From positions 248,001-312,000 of the forward strand of contig CAWBVA010000013.1 in NCBI GenBank assembly GCA_963792125.1: a stretch of 64,000 bases of DNA. The letters are read 5' to 3'. Below, one piece after another: positions 16,163-25,096 of the stretch. The position numbers were made by a program, and so were the translations under genes. The first letter of the stretch is position 1. The number at the start of each line of letters is the position of its first letter. This DNA is from Methanocella_A sp963792125 (GTDB lineage Archaea > Halobacteriota > Methanocellia > Methanocellales > Methanocellaceae). Under the pieces are notes generated by a model that was given only the letters and a program-made list of their open reading frames with translations, did no database searches and was not told the DNA's origin.

Positions 16163-17533
16163 ATGTGCGGCATAGCGGGGTTCGCCGGAAACGGCGCGTG
16201 GCAACGGACTTGCGAGATGACCGAGCTGCTGCACCACCGCGGCCCGGACGGCTCCGCTATCTATGATGGTAAAGGAGCTTGCCTGGGCCATACCCACCTG
16301 AAGGTGACCGGCGACTACCCGCAGCCAGCCCTGACCAATGGCAGGGCGTTTGTCTTCAACGGCGAGGTCTATAACTACCGGGCGTTCGCCGACGTCACTT
16401 CCGATACGGAGGCGCTGGCCCGCATCCTGTCCGGCGGCATGGAAAGCCTCGTCAGTGCGGCACCGTCGATAGACGGCGACTATTCGCTGGGCCTGTGGGA
16501 CGGCACGAAGCTCTCGCTCCTGCGGGACCCGGTCGGCGTCAAGCCGCTGTACTACGGCCGTTCCACAGACGGCTTTGGCTTTGCCTCGGAGCGAAAGGCA
16601 CTGTGGCGAGCGGGTATCCGTGAGGTTAAGGCACTGTCGCCAGGCGCTATGCTGGCGGACGCCTCGGCGTCCGCCGACGGCGAGGAGCGCAGGGTAGTCG
16701 ATCTACCGCCCTATGATCCAGTGATGGACGAGGAAGATGCGATCAGGACACTGGACGAGACGCTGGCAGCGGCCGTCCGCGCGCGCGTGCATGCCAGCGC
16801 AGCCATAACGTTCTCGGGCGGCATCGACAGTGCGCTAATAGGAGCGCTCGCCCCGGGTATGCCGCTGGTGACCGTTGGGCTGGAAGGCTCGCACGACGTC
16901 AGGGCCGCCCGGCAGGCGGCCCGGCTGATGGGCGTCGAGGACCGGCACATCGTCTATGAGATAGGCGAAAAGGACGTGGAGGATGCCGTGGCCGGCACCG
17001 TGTACGCGGTAGAGAGCGCCGACCCGGTGAAGGTATCCATCGCGCTGCCACTTTATATCCTTGCGCAGAAGGCACGAAACGACGGCTACAGGGTGTTATT
17101 GTCCGGGCAGGGAGCTGACGAGCTGTTCGCCGGCTACGCGCGATACGAGAAAGCCTTCGACGAGGGCAGGCTGGAAAAGGAACTGGACCACGACCTCAGG
17201 CACATAGCGGAAGTGAACCTGGAGCGGGACGACGCGGCCACAATGGCACACGGCGTCGAATTGAGAGTGCCGTTCCTGGACATGCGCGTCGTCGCAGCCG
17301 CGCGTCACATGGGCCCGTCCCTGAAGGTCCGTCATAACGGCAAGGATTATATACGCAAATATGTTCTAAGGAAAGTAGCGGAGAAATACCTCCCGCCTGA
17401 GGTCGCGTCCGCGCCGAAAAAAGCCATACAGTACGGCACCGGCGTGCAGAAAACGCTGGAAAAGCTGGCGCGAACGAGGAGCAGCACCCCCGCCGGCTAC
17501 CTAGAATCGTTATACAGGAAAGTGTTCCGATGA
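16163..17533 (+). CDS. asnB: asparagine synthase (glutamine-hydrolysing)
   Basis: Class II glutamine amidotransferase joined to an ATP-pyrophosphatase synthetase domain. Cys2 in MCGIAGF is the nucleophile of the glutaminase half; HHRGPDG and NGEVYNY follow. The synthetase half has the PP-loop SGGIDS at 218-223 and LSGQGADELFAGYARY. 456 residues, shorter than bacterial AsnB but complete. It makes Asn from Asp, Gln and ATP. The stop overlaps the gatC start by four bases, so free-Asn synthesis is coupled to the tRNA amidotransferase operon. Confidence 0.93.
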   Translation: MCGIAGFAGNGAWQRTCEMTELLHHRGPDGSAIYDGKGACLGHTHLKVTGDYPQPALTNGRAFVFNGEVYNYRAFADVTSDTEALARILSGGMESLVSAAPSIDGDYSLGLWDGTKLSLLRDPVGVKPLYYGRSTDGFGFASERKALWRAGIREVKALSPGAMLADASASADGEERRVVDLPPYDPVMDEEDAIRTLDETLAAAVRARVHASAAITFSGGIDSALIGALAPGMPLVTVGLEGSHDVRAARQAARLMGVEDRHIVYEIGEKDVEDAVAGTVYAVESADPVKVSIALPLYILAQKARNDGYRVLLSGQGADELFAGYARYEKAFDEGRLEKELDHDLRHIAEVNLERDDAATMAHGVELRVPFLDMRVVAAARHMGPSLKVRHNGKDYIRKYVLRKVAEKYLPPEVASAPKKAIQYGTGVQKTLEKLARTRSSTPAGYLESLYRKVFR

Positions 17534-17811
17534 TCACCGAAAAAGACGTAGAGCATATTGGCTCCCTCGCCTGTGTCGATCTGACTGACCAGGAGACCGA
17601 GCTGTTCGCAAAGCAGTTCAACTCTATACTGGAGTACTTCAAAGAGCTTGACGGGGTCAATACGGAGAACGTCGAGCCGACCTATCACGTCATCGGCCTG
17701 AATAACGTGTTCCGCGAGGACGTAGCTGACGAGTCGCTGTCGCAGGAAGCAGCGCTGGCCAACACAGCGAAGAAGGAGAAGGGCTTCATCAAAGGGCCCA
17801 GGATCGTGTGA
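17530..17811 (+). CDS. gatC: Asp-tRNA(Asn)/Glu-tRNA(Gln) amidotransferase subunit C
   Basis: 93 residues with the GatC pattern: VEHIGSLACVDLTDQETELF, then QFNSILEYFKELDGVNTENVEPTYHV and a conserved LREDxxxxS-like tail (VFREDVADESLSQE). GatC wraps around GatA and stabilises the GatA-GatB complex. ATG 17530 overlaps the asnB stop. Followed directly by gatA. Confidence 0.93.
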   Translation: MITEKDVEHIGSLACVDLTDQETELFAKQFNSILEYFKELDGVNTENVEPTYHVIGLNNVFREDVADESLSQEAALANTAKKEKGFIKGPRIV

Positions 17812-17813
17812 TC

Positions 17814-19211
17814 ATGTCGATGACTACGTCATACGCAGAATCGGCACAGCGGACCTATGAGCGCATCGAAAACAGCAAGCTCAACGCTTTTATCACACTC
17901 AACAAGCAGCAGGCACTGCAGACGGCAAAGGACGTAGACGATGGCAAGGTGACCGGCAGGCTGGCCGGCATGACCGTCGCGGTGAAGGACTGCATTACCA
18001 CGAAAGGACTGCAGACGACCTGCGGCTCGAAAATACTGACAGGCTACGTGCCGCCCTTCGACGCGGAAGTCGTGGCCCGCCTCCGCAAGGAAGGCGCAGT
18101 AATAACCGGCAAGGCCAACATGGACGAGTTCGCTATGGGCACGTCCACCGAGTCCAGCTACTACGGCCCGACCAGGAATCCGTGGGACCTCACCAGGGTG
18201 CCCGGAGGCTCGTCTGGAGGCAGCGCGGCAGCCGTAGCAGGCCTTGAGAGCCGCATGGCGCTGGGCACGGACACAGGCGGCTCGGTACGGTGTCCCGCGG
18301 CGTTCTGTGGCGTGGTGGGCATCAAGCCTACATACGGCCTGGTCTCGCGGTACGGCGTGGTCGCCTATGCCAACTCGCTGGAGCAGGTAGGGCCCGTCGC
18401 CCGGAACGTGCCGGACGCGGCGCTGCTGCTCGACGTGATCGCCGGCGGCGACCCGAAGGATTCTACGTCGGTCGCTGAGGCGGATAAAGTCACCTATACC
18501 GATCATCTCGTAGACGATGTGAAGGGACTCACCATCGGCGTGCCGGAGGAGTTCTTCGGCGAAGGCCTGGACAAGCGCGTGGAGAAGGCTGTCTGGGACG
18601 GCATCATGAAGCTTAATTCGCTGGGCGCCGATTACAAGAAGGTCTCGCTGCCCCACACGAAATATTCACTTTCGGCTTACTACATTATCGCCATGTGCGA
18701 AGCCTCCTCGAACCTGGCGCGGTTCGACGGGCTGCGCTATGGCCTGCGCACCGGCAAGGACGAGAACTGGCACACCACGTTCTCCCGCATCCGGGCGGAA
18801 GGCTTCGGCACAGAGGTCAAGCGCCGCATCATGCTGGGCACCTATGCGCTGTCAGAAGGCTACTATGGCAAATATTACCTGAAGGCCCTGCAGGTCAGGA
18901 CACTGATCAAGAACGACTTCGAAAAAGCCTTTAAAGACGTGGACGTCATGGCGGCGCCCACGATGCCAACACCCGCGTTCAAGATCGGCGAGAAGGTCGA
19001 CGACCCGCTGTCCATGTACCTGGCGGACGTATACACACTGCCGGTCAACCTGGCGGGCATCCCGTCCATATCGGTGCCATGCGGCTTTGCCGGCCGACTG
19101 CCCATCGGAATGCAGCTGATGGGCAAATTCTTCGATGAGCCGCTCCTGGTACGGACAGCCTACACCTTCGAGTCGAATACCGACTTCCAGAAGCTTCCGG
19201 AGGGGTTCTGA
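17814..19211 (+). CDS. gatA: Asp-tRNA(Asn)/Glu-tRNA(Gln) amidotransferase subunit A
   Basis: Amidase-signature subunit that releases ammonia from Gln or Asn. The triad is visible: Lys58 (VAVKDC), cis-Ser133 in GGSSGGS and nucleophile Ser157 in TDTGGSVR, with the spacing of characterised GatA proteins. 465 residues. ATG 17814 (MSMTTSYAES) is preferred; a GTG at 17808 overlaps the gatC stop. gatB starts one base after the stop. With GatBC it forms Asn-tRNA(Asn) in organisms lacking AsnRS; Gln-tRNA in archaea is normally made by GatDE. Confidence 0.95.
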   Translation: MSMTTSYAESAQRTYERIENSKLNAFITLNKQQALQTAKDVDDGKVTGRLAGMTVAVKDCITTKGLQTTCGSKILTGYVPPFDAEVVARLRKEGAVITGKANMDEFAMGTSTESSYYGPTRNPWDLTRVPGGSSGGSAAAVAGLESRMALGTDTGGSVRCPAAFCGVVGIKPTYGLVSRYGVVAYANSLEQVGPVARNVPDAALLLDVIAGGDPKDSTSVAEADKVTYTDHLVDDVKGLTIGVPEEFFGEGLDKRVEKAVWDGIMKLNSLGADYKKVSLPHTKYSLSAYYIIAMCEASSNLARFDGLRYGLRTGKDENWHTTFSRIRAEGFGTEVKRRIMLGTYALSEGYYGKYYLKALQVRTLIKNDFEKAFKDVDVMAAPTMPTPAFKIGEKVDDPLSMYLADVYTLPVNLAGIPSISVPCGFAGRLPIGMQLMGKFFDEPLLVRTAYTFESNTDFQKLPEGF

Positions 19212-20627
19212 ATGGAAGATGAAGTCATTATAGGCCTTGAAATCCACTGCCAGCTGAACAAGCTGAACAGCAAGCTGTTCTGCGGCTGCTCCACGAAGCA
19301 CCACGAGTCCGAGCCGAATACTCATACGTGTCCGGTGTGCCTGGGCCTGCCCGGCGCGCTGCCGGTCATCAACAAGAAGGCCGTCGAGTACACGATCATG
19401 GTGGGCCTGTCGCTGAACTGTACCATCGCGCAGCACACCCAGTTCTACCGCAAGAACTACTATTACCCGGACCTGCCGAGAGGCTTCCAGATCACCCAGT
19501 ACGATTATCCCATCGCCGCCGAAGGCGTTATGACCGTCGACACCGACGGACAGGAGCGGACGATACGCATCCGCCGCGTCCACATGGAAGAGGACCCCGG
19601 CCGTCTGGTGCACCAGGGCTCCATCGAGACGAGCAAGTTCGTGCTGGTCGACTACAACCGGTCCGGCATGCCGCTCATCGAGGTCGTGACGGAGCCCGAT
19701 CTTCGCTCGCCGAAAGAAGCGCGACGTTTTATCAACAAGCTGCGCAATATCCTTGAGTACCTCGACGTGTTCGACGGCTCGCTCCCCGGCGCCTTGAGGG
19801 TGGACGCGAACATTTCGCTCCGGGGCGGCGCACGTGCGGAGGTCAAGAACATATCCTCGTACAAGGGCGTCGAGCGGGCGCTGCTGTTCGAGATATCCCG
19901 GCAGCAGAACATGAAGAGGCGGGGCGTGAAGGTCACGCAGGAGACCCGGCACTACGACGACGAGCGCAACTGTACGATCACGCTGCGTTCCAAGGAGCAG
20001 GCCGAGGAATACCGCTACTTCCCGGAGCCGGACCTGGTGCCGCTGTCGGTCAGCGGCTGGCAGCACAAACTGAAGGAGAAGCTGCCGGAACTGCCCGACG
20101 CGAAGAGGGAGCGGTTCAGGCTGCAGTACGGCATCTCGGACAATCACGCGAAAGTGCTGACATCGGAGATACGCGTCGCCAACTACTACGAGTACGTGGC
20201 GGCGAAGGTCGACCCGGTGCTGGCGGCCACGTGGGTCGCCGACTACCTGAAGGGCGAACTGAACTACCGCGACCGTGACGTCCGGGACGCGTTCGGCCCC
20301 GACAAGATGGTGTACATCCTGCAGCAGTTCCGCAGCGGCGCTATTACCGACAAAGGCGCCGTCGAGATCATCCGGACGCTGCTCGACGAGGGCGGCGAGC
20401 CGCAGGACGTCATAAAGAACAAGAACCTCGCGAAAGTGGAATCAGACATTACCCGCACGGCCTGTGCGGAAGTATTAAAAGAGAACGTCACCGCCATTGA
20501 GGACTTCCGGTCCGGCAAGGCGCAGGCGTTGAATTATTTAGTGGGCATGGTCATGAAAAAGACCCGGGGCAGGGCTGATCCGACAGAGGTCAACCTGCTG
20601 TTGAGGGAGCTGCTCGAATGCACTTAA
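19212..20627 (+). CDS. gatB: Asp-tRNA(Asn)/Glu-tRNA(Gln) amidotransferase subunit B
   Basis: Kinase/transamidation subunit: it phosphorylates the Asp or Glu carboxylate on the mischarged tRNA and replaces it with ammonia from GatA. N-terminal GLEIHCQLNKLNSKLFCGCS and HTCPVCLGLPGALPVIN carry the zinc-binding cysteines; FYRKNYYYPDLPRGFQITQY is the signature motif. The C-terminal helical YqeY-like tRNA-binding domain is complete (KTRGRADPTEVNLLL). 471 residues. The last ten bases overlap topA. Confidence 0.95.
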   Translation: MEDEVIIGLEIHCQLNKLNSKLFCGCSTKHHESEPNTHTCPVCLGLPGALPVINKKAVEYTIMVGLSLNCTIAQHTQFYRKNYYYPDLPRGFQITQYDYPIAAEGVMTVDTDGQERTIRIRRVHMEEDPGRLVHQGSIETSKFVLVDYNRSGMPLIEVVTEPDLRSPKEARRFINKLRNILEYLDVFDGSLPGALRVDANISLRGGARAEVKNISSYKGVERALLFEISRQQNMKRRGVKVTQETRHYDDERNCTITLRSKEQAEEYRYFPEPDLVPLSVSGWQHKLKEKLPELPDAKRERFRLQYGISDNHAKVLTSEIRVANYYEYVAAKVDPVLAATWVADYLKGELNYRDRDVRDAFGPDKMVYILQQFRSGAITDKGAVEIIRTLLDEGGEPQDVIKNKNLAKVESDITRTACAEVLKENVTAIEDFRSGKAQALNYLVGMVMKKTRGRADPTEVNLLLRELLECT

Positions 20628-22726
20628 TCGTTACGGAAAAAAACATCACGGCAAAGAAGATCGCCCAGATCCTGTTCGGGAATACATACAAGGAGGGCAA
20701 GGTCGAGGGCATCCCGGTCTACGCCAGCGATAATACGCAGATCGTCGGTCTGTCCGGTCACATAGTGAACATCGACTTCCCGGAGCAATACAATAACTGG
20801 TCGGTCACCCAGCCGAGGGAACTCATCCGTGCCGAGACAGAGGTCCGGTACACCCATAAGAAGATTGGCACCGCGCTCAAGAAGCTGTCAAAGGACGCCA
20901 CCCTGGTCACCATAGCCACTGACTTTGACCGGGAGGGCGAGCTGATCGGCGTCGAGGCCTATCACATCATTCATGAATATAACAAGGGCGTGCCCTTTGA
21001 CCGCGTCCGTTTCAGCGCGATCACGAAACAGGAGATCGAGCGGGCTTTCGGCAATCCGGTGCCGCTGGACTTCAACCTGGCGGCGGCCGGCGAGGCACGG
21101 CAGAAGATCGACCTCGTCTGGGGCGCTGCGCTGACTCGCTATATTTCGCTTACATGCGGCCGTCTCGGCAAGAGCTTTTTATCGGTGGGCCGGGTGCAGA
21201 CACCGCTGCTTGCGCTGCTCGTCGACCGCGAGCTGGAGATACGCGCGTTCACGCCGACTCCCTACTGGGAACTATATGCCACGCTGAACAATGGCGAGGA
21301 GTTCACCGCGAAACACGAGTGCAACCGGTTCGAGGACAAGAAGGTCGCCGAGAAGATCAAGGAGAAGCTGGGCAGCACGGGCACTGTGGCCGAGTACCGG
21401 AAGGGGTCGCGGCCAGATACACCGCCTATACCGTTCTCGACCACCGAGTTCATTCGCGCCGCCGCCAGCATCGGCTTCAGCGCGGCCAACGGCATGCGGA
21501 TTGCCGAGAACCTGTACGTGAACGGGTGGATATCCTATCCGAGGACGGACAACACCGTCTATCCCGCCAGCCTGAACCTGCGGGATATACTGACGACATT
21601 CTCATCGGGCGAGTTCGGGCAGTATGCCCGCAGGCTGCTCGAAGGCCCCATTACGCCTACCAGAGGCAAGAAAGAGACCACTGACCACCCGCCCATCTAC
21701 CCGGTGTCTGTCGCCAGGAGGTCTGACATGCGTGACGACGAGTGGCGGGTATACGAGCTTGTCGTGCGGCGGTTCTTCGCCACTCTGGCGTCCGCCGCTA
21801 CCTGGGAGACGCGCAACACGACCGTCGACATCTCCGGCGAGATGTTCAAGGCCAGCGGATCGAAGCTCACGTCGCCCGGGTGGCGACACTATTATCCCTA
21901 CGGTATGCCGAAGGAGGAGCCCCTGCCCGAGCTACACGAGGGCGAAGTCCTCAAGGTGAAGAAGATCGACTTCCTTGAGAAAGTGACCACGCCCCCGACC
22001 AGGTATGGCCAGGGCCGTCTCGTCAAGATGATGGAAGACCTCGGCCTGGGCACCAAGTCGACACGGCATGAGACGATCCAGAAGCTCTACGCCCGCAACT
22101 ATGTCCATGGCAATCCGCCCCAGCCGACCAACCTGGCTGTGCGCGTGGTCGAGGCGCTGGAGAAGTATGCCGACCTGATCACGAAGCCCGACATGACCAG
22201 CAAGCTCGAATATGACATGGACGAGATTGCCGAAGGCAAGATCAAGGAAGAGACCGTCGTCGACGAGTCCCAGGCCATGCTGGAGACCATCTTCAACGAG
22301 CTGGACCGGAAACACGACGAGATTCGCGGCGTGCTGTACGAGGGCCTGCGCGAGGACAAGATCATCGGCAAATGCCGGACCTGCGGCTCAGACCTGATGA
22401 TAAGAAAGAGCAAAAAGGGCGGCCGGTTCATTGGCTGCACGGGCTACCCCGACTGCAAGTTCGCGCTGCCGCTGCCCCCGACGGGCAACATCGTGGCCAC
22501 CAACAAGGTCTGCGAGAGGCACGGGCTTAACCATATAAAGATCATCACCGGCGGCAAAAAGCCCTGGGAGCTTGGCTGCCCGGAGTGCAACTTCGAGGAG
22601 TGGCAGAAGAAGAAAGAGGCCAAAGCCGCCGAGGCTGGCACGGCTGGCACCGCGACTGTGCCGGCAAAGAAGCCACGGGCCGCCCCGAAGAAGAAAAAGG
22701 CCGAAGAGAAGCCGCCTGCGGCGTAA
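20618..22726 (+). CDS. topA: DNA topoisomerase I, type IA
   Basis: Relaxes negative supercoils by a transient 5'-phosphotyrosyl link. Toprim domain: MHLIVTEKNITAKKIAQIL at the start and TDFDREGELIG. The catalytic tyrosine is Tyr307 in SYPRTDN. The C-terminus carries a four-Cys finger (CRTCG...CTGYPDC) and a second CERH...CPEC element, then an Ala/Lys/Pro-rich tail likely to bind DNA non-specifically. 702 residues. The ten-base overlap with gatB implies translational coupling, odd for a topology enzyme. Confidence 0.95.
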   Translation: MHLIVTEKNITAKKIAQILFGNTYKEGKVEGIPVYASDNTQIVGLSGHIVNIDFPEQYNNWSVTQPRELIRAETEVRYTHKKIGTALKKLSKDATLVTIATDFDREGELIGVEAYHIIHEYNKGVPFDRVRFSAITKQEIERAFGNPVPLDFNLAAAGEARQKIDLVWGAALTRYISLTCGRLGKSFLSVGRVQTPLLALLVDRELEIRAFTPTPYWELYATLNNGEEFTAKHECNRFEDKKVAEKIKEKLGSTGTVAEYRKGSRPDTPPIPFSTTEFIRAAASIGFSAANGMRIAENLYVNGWISYPRTDNTVYPASLNLRDILTTFSSGEFGQYARRLLEGPITPTRGKKETTDHPPIYPVSVARRSDMRDDEWRVYELVVRRFFATLASAATWETRNTTVDISGEMFKASGSKLTSPGWRHYYPYGMPKEEPLPELHEGEVLKVKKIDFLEKVTTPPTRYGQGRLVKMMEDLGLGTKSTRHETIQKLYARNYVHGNPPQPTNLAVRVVEALEKYADLITKPDMTSKLEYDMDEIAEGKIKEETVVDESQAMLETIFNELDRKHDEIRGVLYEGLREDKIIGKCRTCGSDLMIRKSKKGGRFIGCTGYPDCKFALPLPPTGNIVATNKVCERHGLNHIKIITGGKKPWELGCPECNFEEWQKKKEAKAAEAGTAGTATVPAKKPRAAPKKKKAEEKPPAA

Positions 22727-22865
22727 TCAATTTTTTTGCAGACCATGCATGCGGGGGCTTTCGCGCGTGCATAAGCCTGAGAACGGCACCGCATGCCAGA
22801 CTGGTCACTGAATGGCCCCGGTTCTGTGACGCAGCTGACGTAATGCCGGGACTGTGCAGTAAAAA

Positions 22866-23317
22866 TCAGAGGTAAGGCATGGTCTCTGTCTACATCGCCC
22901 CAGTACTGGTTGTACATGGCAGCGCCAGTATTGTACTGTGCCCTCGACGAGTTCAGGTAATCGGACATCTGCACCATGTTCGCAGAGACGTTAGCGTACT
23001 CCGTGCTGTCCGGCTGCAGATATCGAAGGTAAGCATTGCCAGAGGCAGTGGCATCATCTGTGAGTTCGGCCAGCCCGGTTATCATCGACCACTGCGTCTC
23101 GAGCGCCGACTCCAGCGACGGCTGGTCAAGCGTCTTACCGGCGGTCATATTCAGACTGTACGCGACATTCTGCTGATGGGCCAGCACCAGGTCATATTTT
23201 TCCCTGGAAGTCCGCGGAAGCCTTATCCTGCGGATTCTCAAGGGCGGTACAACCGGCTACCGAAAGCGCGATCATGACGGTCATAGTAAATATTAATAAG
23301 CGTTTTATAGACGACAC
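22866..23317 (-). pseudogene. putative lipoprotein, frameshifted
   Basis: GTG start at 23317 with ribosome site GGAGGA (23322-23327). The first frame encodes a basic N-terminus, a hydrophobic stretch and a lipobox VAGC, but stops at 23192-23194 after 41 codons. The next frame continues as KYDLVLAHQQNVAYSLN and a helical region rich in Asn/Tyr/Gln up to YNQYWG (about 22900). Removing one base from the A5 run (T5 on the plus strand, 23197-23201) joins the two. The true 3' end is uncertain: the second frame runs on antisense into topA, while a stop at 22866-22868 would be reached with one more shift. Family not recognised. Confidence 0.6.
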
Positions 23318-23333
23318 GTTATCCTCCGGGCGG

Positions 23334-24440
23334 CTATCCGATCTCTTTACGCACGTCCATGAGCGTGCCCGCCGGGCAGTCGACCATCCCCAGTGCGGCG
23401 ACCGCGCCGATGATGCCTCGCCTGCCGGTAATCTCGTGCACGTCGACTCGGGATTTTTTCGCGGCGGCCAGCGCTTCCTCGAGCGTCACTATCCCTGAGC
23501 GTGCCCGCTGCGTGAACCGCACCAGCTCAGGGCAGCGCCGGAGGCCTTTCTTGACAGCCATGCCGGTGTTGTCCGAGTGTGTCTGGGAGCGCAGGTACTC
23601 GATGGCCGTATCGACGATAGAGTCGGCCAGCTCACGCTTCACGCCCAGCTCGATGTAGCTGATGGCGTTCCCGGCAGTAATGTCCGGCACGCCAGGATAC
23701 AGAAAGCCCACGTTGTGGGATATACGGTGCACGCCCTCGATGGACGAGAGCAGGTCGAGCATAGACAGCGCCAGCGCGAAGGTGGCGCCGTGCTCCGGGG
23801 TGTCCGTGTCATCCACGCTGATGACCAGGTGTGTCAGCGCCTCCGTAGCGATCACACCCTCGACGTAGCTGCCCTTGGACGAGTACTTGATGTCCAGTAC
23901 GCCGTCCGCCTGCTCCATCATCTCCGTCAGCGAGTAGGCCGGCCCGCCAAATGTCCGGATGTACTGGTAGACCACGCCGTCCCTGCTCTCGACCTTCTCC
24001 AGGCATAGCGAAGCCCCGGCATCCACGCAGCGCATAGGGACCCCGGCCTTCACCCGCTGCCGCAGGATAAGCCCGTTCTTGCGAACATGGGGATTCCCTC
24101 TTGCGTACATGTACTCGCAAAACGAGATGCACCCCTCGCTCCGGCATTCGTGGAAAATTTCGACCGTATCATCGTCCGCCGTGGTAAAAATGCGCTTGCA
24201 CGCAGAGGTTGGCAGGCTTCTTGTCCGCCGCCTCGCGTAGCGGGCCCGACGACGTCCCGCTCGTTCCTCTATGACCTCGACACAGCCCTCGTCCACGAAC
24301 CGGTTGATCCAGTCCTGTAGAGTACTGCGCGGCAGGCCCGTGCGCTCTACCAGGTCCTGCACGTCGAAGTAGCCCTTCTCGTGAGTGATCTCCTCGATGA
24401 GGCTTATGAGCTCCTTGCGCTTTTCCATCAGCTTGAGCAT
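23334..24440 (-). CDS. N-terminal HTH plus DDTD-motif protein (methanogenesis marker 11-like)
   Basis: 368 residues. Residues 1-65 form a helix-turn-helix/winged-helix (DVQDLVERTGLPRSTLQDWI). A long middle part has cysteines (CRSEGCISFCEY) and the C-terminal half holds VISVDDTDTPEHGATFA, the ATP-binding motif shared with TiaS and methanogenesis marker protein 11. The C-terminus, GRRGIIGAVAALGMVD, also fits the marker-11 type. I infer a paralogue or variant of marker 11 with an added DNA-binding-like domain; the reaction is unknown. The broken lipoprotein gene starts 16 bp downstream on the same strand. Confidence 0.65.
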   Translation of the reverse strand: MLKLMEKRKELISLIEEITHEKGYFDVQDLVERTGLPRSTLQDWINRFVDEGCVEVIEERAGRRRARYARRRTRSLPTSACKRIFTTADDDTVEIFHECRSEGCISFCEYMYARGNPHVRKNGLILRQRVKAGVPMRCVDAGASLCLEKVESRDGVVYQYIRTFGGPAYSLTEMMEQADGVLDIKYSSKGSYVEGVIATEALTHLVISVDDTDTPEHGATFALALSMLDLLSSIEGVHRISHNVGFLYPGVPDITAGNAISYIELGVKRELADSIVDTAIEYLRSQTHSDNTGMAVKKGLRRCPELVRFTQRARSGIVTLEEALAAAKKSRVDVHEITGRRGIIGAVAALGMVDCPAGTLMDVRKEIG

Positions 24441-24501
24441 CGAACGTCCGTCCCTGTGCTTTTATAGACTTTCGGCGGTACTCATTGAAATATTTATTGA
24501 A

Positions 24502-24662
24502 GCAGCTGGTTTTTGCGGTGCTGGTTTTTGCGGGGCTGTCGGGGGGCTTTGTTCCAAAAAAGCCCCCCTGACTCGCGACACCGGGCATCTATGCCGAAGG
24601 CAGAACTGCGATAGTTTTGGAAGGGGACAGGGGGAACCTTTTACAAAAGGTTCCCCTGCACG
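24502..24662 (-). repeat. Modular hairpin element, copy A
   Basis: Minus-strand copy of the dispersed element. In that orientation: stem-loop GGGGAACC...GGTTCCCC, linker CCAAAACTATCGC, the CCTTCGG core, GGTGTCGCGA, a second stem-loop GGGGGCTTT...AAAGCCCCC, then a GCAAAAACCAGC end, itself partly doubled. Within the 656-bp spacer 24441-25096 it is followed, in opposite orientation, by copy B. Confidence 0.75.
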
Positions 24663-24859
24663 CTTTGAATAAATAACAATAATCGCACAATGCCAGGCAT
24701 GCAATAAAACCTGATACCCACATGGCTGACCCTCATACCCTTGTTGGCGGTCTGGTGCACAGATGGCTGTCTGCTTGTTGCGTGCGCGCGCGAGGGGCTG
24801 CCGGGCGATACGAATATTTTGGCGGGTGATCAGACTAAAAATTGTTTAGGCATGTGTCA

Positions 24860-25025
24860 GGGGAACTTTTTGGTAAAAAGTTCCCCGTGCGCCCCTCAAA
24901 AACTATCGCGGTTTGTGCCTTCGGCACTTGTGTCTCGGTGTCGTGACGACGGGACGGCCTTTTTGGAAAAAGGTTTTCCCGTCACCCTTTCTAAAACTGC
25001 CGCGGGAGCCCCGCGAAAACCAGCT
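24860..25025 (+). repeat. Modular hairpin element, copy B
   Basis: Plus-strand copy: stem-loop 1 at 24860-24886 (GGGGAACTTTTT/AAAAAGTTCCCC), linker AAAACTATCGC, perfect mini-hairpin GTGCCTTCGGCAC at 24915-24927, GGTGTCGTGAC, long stem-loop 2 (about 24946-24982), and the terminal GGGAGCCCCGCGAAAACCAG. The CG/TG tract GCGTGCGCGCGCGA lies just upstream at 24780-24793. No gene is supported in the spacer; a reading frame through it is repeat-derived. Confidence 0.8.
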
Positions 25026-25096
25026 CCGTGTTTACGGATAATGCCAATATGTATTTATGGTATGTGTTGGTTCAATTTAATTAAAAGGGTAGCCGT

